Of a stretch of 64,000 nt of DNA, positions 55,260 through 64,000 are shown one piece after another. Source of the DNA: Bolinopsis microptera (Eukaryota; Ctenophora; Tentaculata; Lobata; Bolinopsidae). How positions within the stretch are numbered: the stretch's first letter is position 1; every line of letters begins with the position of its first letter. The notes under the pieces are model-generated. The model was not told the origin of the DNA. It ran no database searches and was given only the letters and a program-made list of their open reading frames with translations. A program made the translations under genes and the position numbers. The DNA lies in the NCBI RefSeq assembly GCF_026151205.1, contig NC_087081.1:3169246-3233245 (forward strand), given 5' to 3'.

Positions 55260-57586
55260 TAAAACTATAATTTAGTAATATAAAATGATGTAATCTTTCG
55301 AAATGTCAATTTATTACCTGGTTGCTTTGATTTACTCTGAACTAAATGTGAATAATGCTGCAATTTTTAATTGCTCAAATACCTATGAATTATAATTTTC
55401 TAGCAATAAATCCCAATTTTTAAATCGACAATTCTTCGCAATTTTTTTCCCTGATAAAGACTAAAAGAAATGAGTATCATCTAATGACACTATCAACTTA
55501 TTTCAAAATTATATGCTTTGCTACTGCAGTTACCTTGGTTCAATTTTACTGCAAAGCAATTACGATGGCAATGTAACTATGTACTTTCCTTCAAACCACC
55601 CAAAACTTACTACTTTACCAGCTAACCAACCCATTATAAACAATAAGAATAGTCACTAGAAGATAGTTAGAGGTTGGTAAGATTGAGGGTAACCAATCAT
55701 GGTGACCCTCGAAGTTTAGCACCCTAAAAGTATTGATTTTTGTCAGCAAAAGTTAAAGATTTTACTACAAAGCAAAGTCGATTGCATTGTAAACTTTTAA
55801 CTGCTTTCCTTCAAAGCACCTTTAACCAGCAAATCAACCAATCACAAACAAAGTGAGATATCCCGAGAAATTCTATAACAGCTTTATAATTGTAAAAATT
55901 CAATTCTCGGCTAAGATTATTTTTTCTTGTAGCTTAAAAGCAGCCCTGTGCTAAAATGCTCCCATAACTGAACACGTTGACGAATACAAACGCTCTAAAG
56001 GTGTTAATATATGAGCGTATTAGAGGTGAAAAATCATTTTGGATGAGACTTTTTATAAGTGGATGAGTGATACGACAGGTTTTTATATCTGATTACCCAG
56101 CTTGCTGAACTACTATCTAACTTCTTTTAAATTAAGTCTCAGTGTGAGCTGTGGACAGGGCACAGAGGAAATTTATTTTCTTCGAAATTAAATTTCCACT
56201 ATAGCAAGGTTTAATGCATAATTATTAGCGTAACTCATTACAAATTAATTAAGTAGCACCTTCCTGAATAGTTTCAAGTTGATTTGATAAACCTACAAAA
56301 AGTTTATACGCAAAAACACGCAGTTTTTCTAGTTTTTTGCAATTTTGACCGTGACAATCTTACTTTATATAAAGCGAGACGATATATATCCGTACCATTT
56401 TACTGACACCACGGCATCAACTTTAACACGACTTTTCGCAAAAACCGTGAAACTTTTTTGACTGGGTCAAATGTATAAATAGTCTTCAAATCAGCATGAA
56501 AAAATAAAAAAATAGGCCAAGAAATAAAAATGTTAGTGCCAAAAATTTGGACCCCCAAGTGTTGTCAAAAACGCGAATTAAATAGGTAATAATTTATTTA
56601 GTCTCTCGAGTCTTGACACCACTTATATTATTAAGGGTTAGACGGGTTCCTGCTAGTTCACTAAATACATATGTAATACCGATTACACCATCGTTTTTAA
56701 CGCGTTAAAATGATCTAGCAACCAGTTCATATTAAAAATGTCCAAAACAGTTCCCTATTAATCTTATGTGAGCAGTTTTTGATAAATTTAGACGTGAATC
56801 GCTTAATTAAATCTTTAGACTACTTTAAATTGATTCAGCGGTAAAGAATACTTTTTTAAAAACAACAACAACATATGGGTTTTATTATTTTAATGTTCGA
56901 GCAGATATTCCCAAATAATCCCCGTAACAGGCTGTGGTTACCCGGCCCAGAAATTGAAGCTGCATTTTGGCAAACCAATATTACAGTAACAATAGGTAGT
57001 GCGCCATCGACAGTGAGCCGCGCGTGCCGACTGTAGGATGTTTTTTTAGCGCTAATTTCGGCCAGCACAATTTTCTTCAAACAAATAGATATTAGGTATC
57101 CTTCCCGACCTCTGATTGCAACAAAAATTGGTAAGCTTATCTCATAGACTTACAAGGAAAGTGTCCGAAAAGTTTAAAGCATATCCAACCATCAGACATT
57201 ATGTTACAGCTAAAAGCAGCGTATTTTGCCCCATTTTGATCACTACATCAACTCCGATATCCACCAAATTTTTCGGACAGTCGTGAAAGCCCTATTGGAA
57301 GGTCGTCGCCAATTTTCAGAATGATCTCATTCAAGGAACTGAAGATATATACAAATAATACGACAAAAATCAACGAATTTGGTCAAATTTGGTCAAATTA
57401 CGCAGCTAATTTTGCTCCAAAAGCCGCGCACCATCGAATATGGCACCTAGGCGAAACTCACTGATCTTTCCAAAAAGGTATGACAATTATTTGGTATTGT
57501 GAAAATTCTCACAGTCTCTAGAAAACAATGGTACAACAAATTTTTAAATCCGAGCAAGTTTATTTTTATGGTGCACCCCCTAGTAA
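55260..57586. other. No gene recognised
   Basis: AT-rich, short unsupported frames only. TACTGCAAAGCAATTACGATGGC and related pieces near 55545 and 55775 (GCAAAGTCGATTGCATTGTA) suggest faint repeats. Confidence 0.45.
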
Positions 57587-58017
57587 CAAGAATTGCGCCC
57601 GTTGTTTCGTTTTGGCGGACGCTAGATTTCCATTCACTATAACTATAAATATAATCCAATCAGCTCACTTCATAATAATAATATTGATACACATCAGTAC
57701 ACTATACTACGCATGCCACCTACATAAATTGGGCTTATTACCTAATACTATATAGTATATACTACATATTATACATTAAAATACAGTCGCGCCGCGCATT
57801 CATTGACAGGCTAGCTATATACATCATATCTCCGCAAGCAATACTCGCGCGCTGCACTGCACGCTAGTTGACATGGTTACTAACGGAAGTACGTACCGAC
57901 GACATATTTTAACCCACCTACAACGTTCTCCAAAATCCACGTTTTTCTGCAAAAACGTCCATTCGTAACCTTTCACTATTGCCTTTTTATAAATAAAAAG
58001 GGTGAACGGAAAAAATT
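57587..58017. repeat. Dispersed 0.44-kb repeat, copy 2
   Basis: Same orientation and boundaries as 39213-39650. Differences include loss of short AT-rich pieces. A ATAAATAAAAAGGG expansion precedes the right end. Confidence 0.88.
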
Positions 58018-59804
58018 AGAAGCGCATAGTATCCTACGTAAGTTTATGGGACTATATATACAGGGTGTACCACAGAAAGTGTGACTTTTTTGAGAAATGA
58101 TACAAAATATTATGAAGGAGCAGTTGCTAAAATCTCTTCATCACATTGTGTCACTACGTGTCGAATTTATGCATACCAAATTTCAACTTCAAGTCCCTAT
58201 TAATTTTTGATTTCTCACAAATCGCTATTTTGTTATGTTTTCTAGCCGTTGAAAAACAAAATAAAGTTTAGCAATGCTTGGGAGAATGATCATCCCCGCT
58301 GCCGGCTGCAGCAAGTGAAGCTTATGAATTTAATGATGGTAAAATGGTGATCTTTACTCGTGTTATCAGTTGTTGATAAGTTGATAGTTATACTATTAAT
58401 GCTTCTATCGATGTTACCAGACATATACCAGTTTCCTGGAAAATGGGGATTCATCAAGTTTAATAAATGGTATCATTTTATTTTGTCAACTCAGTAAAGA
58501 GAACCGCAAGTTTAATAGCACCAGCTATGAACTTAATGTCAATGATAAGATTATAGAATTCGCTTGGGGTCCACTATTATAATAGTGCACTGATCTCAAA
58601 CAGGGGGTTGGGATTTATTTTGATTATATTAGTATTTCTATCGAATATATTTTACTAAACGGATTTTTGACCGTAGAAACGAATGAAAGTGGTCAGGTAT
58701 AAAGATTGGATTGATTTTAATGTGTATTTTAATTAACTTAGTCTCACTTTGTGACTTCAACTACAGTGCCGGGCCAGGAGGGGACATGCACAAATTTTAA
58801 ACTTTACTTATAGTCCACTCTCCCGGTAATATGTTGCAATCTGACCGGAAATGGCGATACTGTTATAGTTAATTAATAGTATTATTATTGTTAATAGTAT
58901 TATTATAATTAATAGTATTATTATTACTAATAAGAAGGTATTAATAATACTTGATAAGGACCTGAGAATCCCAAGAAACCATGATAATATATTTGCTGTA
59001 CGAGGGCTATGCTGATGAGGACTCAACGAAATGAAAGAAAGCTTTGGCAATCTGATATATCTCAGCAAGGCTAATATTAATAATATTAACAAATCAATAG
59101 TTATACAGCTTGGCATGCACCCCAGCTCATATCACCGCCCCACCATTTCATTGATGATAGAAATTAGAAATTAGAACGATCATTACAAAATTACATGTGT
59201 CTGATATAGTCTGACAAACCAATAACCTAGCCCATATAATAATAAATACGTTATTTATAATATATTACACAGTGTGCAGAATGCAGATAAACGTATTGAG
59301 TATGATATGATGATCCTTGCCGTTTTCCATATTCAGCTTTATAGACAATTTTGAAATTGTAACCAGATAACAAATAATATGATACAAATTTGATTTTGGG
59401 GAAAAAGTCCCAAACAACTCCTAGCTACAGAGTTCATTCAGATTTTTACAATTTCTTTGCGAGGACTTGAGAATGAAAGTGATATTTCTGAATGGAACTA
59501 TATTGATTTATGAGTGACTAATCGAAATCGGACAGCAAAAGCTATAGGATTCTGGGGCAAAATTTGTAGTGTTCCCGTTGATATTGATATTATTATTATT
59601 CATTATTATAATACTATTAGTCACAGGAGGGGCTAAGTACTTACTACTTAACTACTATCGAGCTTCTGTATGGTCGATTGTATTAGAAATCGGAAATAGA
59701 GATCGTTGACAGGGTCACCGCGAGTAGGTGCAATCGATATCTCAACTAAAGTAATTAATTACAAATTATCTCACCTAAAGTAATTAATTAATTAATTAAA
59801 AACC
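58018..59804. other. No gene recognised
   Basis: ACAGGGTGTACCACAGAAAG at 58058 looks like a mariner-type left end preceded by TA, but no matching right end was found. 58860-58945 is a TTATTATTGTTAATAGTA-type simple repeat. Confidence 0.45.
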
Positions 59805-62751
59805 GGTTCTTTTGCGATAGTCAAAACGCGACAACTAGCGCTGGATGGCGACAACTAGCGCTATCCAGCGCTAGTTGTCGCCATCCAGCGCTAGTTGTCG
59901 CTATCCAGCGCTGGATAACGCTGGCCAGCGCAAAATATATTTGTTCGATAATTGTCGCTATCCAGCGCTAGTTGTCGCCATCCAGCGCTAGTTGTCGCCA
60001 TCCAGCGCTAGTTGTCGCTATCCAGCGCTAGTTGTCGCTGGCTATGCGACACTGTCGCACGCGATAGTTTGCGATGGCCAGCGCAACTAGATTGGCCATC
60101 GCAGAAAACAGAAAAAACCCAAAAAATTATTGTTTTTATAAAATTATTCTTCAAAAAAGCACAAACTTCAATAGCGAATATCTTTATGAAGGAGCAAGGT
60201 AGGAAAACTTTCCGGTAGATTTTCAGAATGCTTGAACAATTATCTAAGGTGAAAATGTCCTCAGATTTTGAATAAAATTACTCCTTAATGCTTTAAAATC
60301 GATTTGAAAAGTTGTTATTTTGTCAAAAATCAAGTTTTAAAAACACTTAAATTGATGACGTCATCAAGTGATGATGATGACGATAAATTATTTTTCGATA
60401 TAATGTAAACTAAAGTATAAAAAATTATCTTCAAAACCTGTGGTTCGAAATGACTGTATCTTTTATACTTTTGAATCTACGGACACTTAAATGTAGGCTA
60501 CAATTTACTGCAAAAGCGTCTATACATATATACATATATATATATATAGCTTCACGACAATCTGTTGTAAAACAGGGGTTCCAGAAAACCCACTTCCCGA
60601 TACTCCTGCAACATGAAATTTTTTTTACAGTCGATTTGGACAAGGTCTAGACGCTCTGCAAAGTTTCAGATCTCTAACTCAATTTTAACATGGTTTTTAA
60701 GGCACCTGAATATGGCGATTTTTGGTTTTTTACCTAATTTCGTATAACATGCTGGCGCGTATTTTGCGCAAATTTCTTAAAAACCTCCACATAACTATTT
60801 CTTATTCCTGTCATCATTAACATTGAATTAGAATGTTTTGAACTTAAATATACCTGCTGAACTACTTTCGATGAGTCTTAATGCCTGGAAAACAATAAAG
60901 GGGATATAATAGTATAGGGGGTACATAGTGTTGTGAATATAAGGGCAACGGTTATGCTTGCCAGCATTGTGATATATCTTCACGACAATCTGTTGTAAAA
61001 CAGGGGTTCCAGAAAACCCACTTCCCGATACTCCTGAAACATGAAATTTTTTTCACTGTCGATTTGGACAAGGTCTAGACGCCCTGCAAAGTTTCAGATC
61101 TCTAACTCAATTTTAACATGGTTTTTAAGGCACCTGAATATGGCGATTTTGGGTTTTTTACCTAATTTCGTATAACATGCTGGCGCGAATTTTGCGAAAA
61201 TTTCTTAAAAACCTCCATATAACTATTTCTTATTCCTGTCATCTTTAACATTGAATTAGAATGTTTTGAACTTAAATGTACCTGCTGAACTACTTTCGAA
61301 AGAGTTTTAATGCCTGGAAAACAATAAAGGGGATATAATAGTATAGGGGGTAAATAGTATTGTGAATATAAGGGCGACGGTAATGCTTGCCAGCATTGTG
61401 ATATATAGCTTCACGACAATCTGTTGTAAAACAGGGGTTCCAGAAAACCCACTTCCCGATACTCCTGCAACATGAAATTTTTTTTACAGTCGATTTGGAC
61501 AAGGTCTAGACGCTCTGCAAAGTTTCAGATCTCTAACTCGATTTTAACATGGTTTTTAAGGCACCTGAATATGGCGATTTTGGGTTTTTTACCTTATTTC
61601 GTATAACATGCTGGCGCGTATTTTGCGCAAATTTCTTAAAAACCTCCACATAACTATTTCTTATTCCTGTCATCTTTAACATTGAATTAGAATGTTTTGA
61701 ACTTAAATATACCTGCTGAACTACTTTCGATGAGTCTTAATGCCTGGAAAACAATAAAGGGGATATAATAGTATAGGGGGTACATAGTGTTGTGAATATA
61801 AGGGCAACGGTTATGCTTGCCAGCATTGTGATATCACGTGATCGATACAGTTTTTCGACAATATCTCGTCAGGATCAGAGCATTTTAACCCTATGTCATG
61901 GGGGTTGATTCGGAATTAGCGTTCGAAAATACATTGCATCGATTGAAGTTGGTTACAACCATCGGGGGCCCTTTTAGAACAATCTCGAAGATCGACTGTA
62001 GAGTGATTTAGCACGCTCGATATTAGTACTACTCGTCAGTCAGCGCTGGCCAGCGCAATATAGTTGCGATATTACTCGTCAGCTAGCGCTGGCCAGCGCT
62101 AGCTGACGAGTAATAGCGCAAAAATTTTGCGCTGGATATCGATGGCCAGCGCTGGCCAGCGCTGGCTATCGCTTAGCGCTGGCCAGCGCTAGTTGTCGCT
62201 ATCCAGCGCTATTTTTCGCGACAATTATCGAAAATTTATCGAAAATTTATCAAAAATTGATATTTTGCGCTGGTTAGCGCTGGTTAGCGCTGGATAGTGC
62301 TGGCTAGCGCTGGATAGCGCTGGATAGCAACAACTAGCGCTGGCCAGCGCTAGTTGTCGCCATCCAGCGCTAGTTGTCGCTATCCAGCGCTGGCCAGCGC
62401 TAGGTAGTTATCGAACTGTTTTCTGCGATGGCCAGCGCTAGTTATCGAACTGTTTTCTGCGATGGCCAGTTGCGCTGGCCATCGCAAACTATCGCGTGCG
62501 ACAGTGTCGCATAGCCAGCGACAACTAGCGCTGGATAGCGACAACTAGCGCTGGATGGCGACAACTTGCGCTGGATAGCGACAACTAGCGCTGGATAGCG
62601 ACAATTATCGAACAAATATATTTTGCGCTGGCCAGCGTTATCCAGCGCTGGATAGCGACAACTAGCGCTGGATGGCGACAACTAGCGCTGGATAGCGCTA
62701 GTTGTCGCCATCCAGCGCTAGTTGTCGCGTTTTGACTATCGCAAAAGAACC
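59805..62751. mobile_element. Element C2: long member of the AGCGCT-array family
   Basis: The ends GGTTCTTTTGCGATAGTCAA match C1, and the flanks TAAAAACC (59797-59804) and TAAAAACA (62752-62759) are an 8-bp duplication with one difference. Subterminal AGCGCT arrays lie at 59835-60085 and 62040-62735. 61830-62030 matches the core of C1 (10321-10550), including ATCACGTGATCGATAC and CCATCGGGGGCCC. The additional interior holds three 430-bp tandem units. No transposase was recognised. Confidence 0.9.
60553..61835. repeat. Three tandem 430-bp units inside element C2
   Basis: CACGACAATCTGTTGTAAAA recurs at 60553, 60981 and 61412, spacings 428 and 431. Units differ by few substitutions (TGCAACATGAAA/TGAAACATGAAA, GCGCAAATTTC/GCGAAAATTTC). 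The first unit is preceded by a TATATACATATA microsatellite. No coding function is evident. Confidence 0.92.
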
Positions 62752-64000
62752 TAAAAACATACAGCAATTAATTACGAATTAAGAGGACGTGCTGCGTGGA
62801 ATATGCAGTATTCCCCTTCATAACACGCTTTTGTACAACGCGTTTACTGCATAATTTATAATATTACTAGCGGTTTTTCGGAAAAATGTTTCATCCCCTT
62901 TTACTTGGAGTCAACATTTTCAATTTGTATCCTTATTAGTTTGAACGAAATAGCGTTCTGGCATTTTATTCACTTCGTTCAAAATATGATGTTATTTTAG
63001 CTTTAAGATCATGATTAATTGTCAATTATGTCTCTTGTCATCTCTGCAATGCAAATAGCTCCTATGTTAGAGCTGATTTTAAAGCGACTAATCAGTGACC
63101 CTCTGTACAACGCAGTTATTTTACGATAAATCTATCATCCCAAAAACTGCGTTGTAAAGATCAGAGGGAGATATTACTGGGTGGCGCTCAGTCTGTCATT
63201 CCGCCGAATCTATATTGTTTTATATGAACATAATAGTCGGGGATCCCCAGGTAGAGGCCAGAGGGAGATACTGTATGCAGTATGTCAACTCATGCAAGGA
63301 AATGTTAATTTAAGCAATCACAAGCTATGAATAAATAAACCCTGTAAATTCTGCAGGTGTTAAGAGACTGTACTGCATGGATTTAATCTAAGAAAAAAGT
63401 AATTTATATTTGAGGGAGTAAAGTTATAACTATTGTATTTGTAAGGCTTAATTGCATAATATTGATTATTATCAACTACTAAATTAACACTGAGGAGAAA
63501 TAAACAATATTGCTCGCATTTCTGTGGAATTTTATCGTTTGAAACAATTCACTAATTTTGAAAAATTAATATTTCTCTGGAAGCAAATATTTGTCGCGCT
63601 TGCCAAAACGTTTGAAGAGCATACTGCATAGAGATCGAATGAATGAATAAGGTATTTATTGGACTTGAAAATGAGTCTGGGAACTTAGGACATTGACTGG
63701 GAAAATAAATGTTAAATCGACGTAAATATTGAAAAAACTCACTTCCAATACCAGAGCGTGGCTTTTTAAACAGGCATCTAATATTTTGTTTATTCTCACG
63801 ACTTCCATATTCACTTATTACTATTCAAGTATCTAGGGTATTTATATGTTATGAATATCTTTAAGATGAGAGCGATTGCTTTACTTCCTTTTGCTTTGGT
63901 TGTAAATCTGTAAATGTAATTGACTTGACGTCACACTGCATGGTAACTCCTTCATTTACATTTAACAAGCAGTTTGACAAGGCCCATTAAACAACCAAAC
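62752..64000. other. Right end of the window, no gene recognised
   Basis: GTACAACGCG and TGTACAACGCAG motifs at 62830 and 63108 resemble MITE ends. The region from 63260 on is AT-rich without supported frames. Confidence 0.45.
63177..63255. repeat. Short dispersed repeat, another copy
   Basis: GGGTGGCGCTCAGTCTGTCA, then CCGCCGAATCTATATT, TATATGAACATAATAG and GGGGATCCCCAGGTA. It aligns along its whole length with 42049-42125. Confidence 0.78.

Noticed and set aside
58058-58090. Mariner-like element starting CAGGGTGTACCACAG
   Set aside because: Only one end was found in the window, so boundaries and nature cannot be supported.

Overview
The window is eukaryotic, AT-rich and intron-bearing, and fits an invertebrate (probably early-branching) animal. 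The reasons are spliced minus-strand genes with GT..AG introns for a PTB-domain protein and two G-protein-coupled receptors, and LDLa and SRCR extracellular modules. CR1-, RTE- and L1-type LINEs, a Gypsy fragment and several families of hAT-like and TA-flanked DNA transposons point the same way. The species cannot be fixed from the sequence. There is no prokaryotic signature: no operons, no CRISPR, no ribosome binding sites.

Layout. 1-2050: a satellite built on a GTCCG core, with inverted ends and a 1.5-kb homopurine interior. 2319-2848: an almost perfect foldback element with TTAA ends. 4609-4972 (minus): two 5' exons of a PTB-domain gene of Numb/Dab type. 5111-5989 (plus): an intact LINE ORF1-like frame without an ORF2. 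6355-11928: a 5.6-kb palindromic DNA element ('A') with an 8-bp target duplication. It contains a nested hAT deletion derivative (6971-7853, with a hAT dimerisation-domain remnant and a tRNA-like unit) and a nested element with arrays of AGCGCT palindromes (9523-10958). 11937-15307 holds no recognisable gene, and 15308-15627 is an 11-bp tandem array. 15832-26150 (minus) is a broken multi-exon receptor gene with the order SRCR, lectin-like domain, SRCR, Cys-rich/LDLa modules, 7TM. Its last exon is split by element 'B' (18479-22349, same family as A), which carries a Gypsy LTR-gag-protease piece and an L1-type LINE scrap. 24628-34011 holds TA-flanked elements, short tandem arrays and a hAT-like element with its own minisatellite.

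34995-37565 (minus) is an intact three-exon, 329-aa rhodopsin-like receptor. From 38 kb on, repeats dominate: a degenerate RTE-type LINE (39947-41192), a CCTCCCTG minisatellite, MITEs, a 138-bp tandem array, a nearly full-length CR1/L2-type LINE with zinc fingers, endonuclease and reverse transcriptase (50819-54829), a pogo-like MITE, and a second, longer AGCGCT element (59805-62751) with three 430-bp repeats inside it.

The central story is repeat-driven gene decay. Two long-TIR families with 8-bp duplications (A/B and the AGCGCT family) nest in each other and in host DNA. One of them interrupts a receptor exon in a way that can be read to the base. The same receptor also lacks TM5 and carries at least one reading-frame break. 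Statements on family and activity are from reading by eye; no database search was possible.
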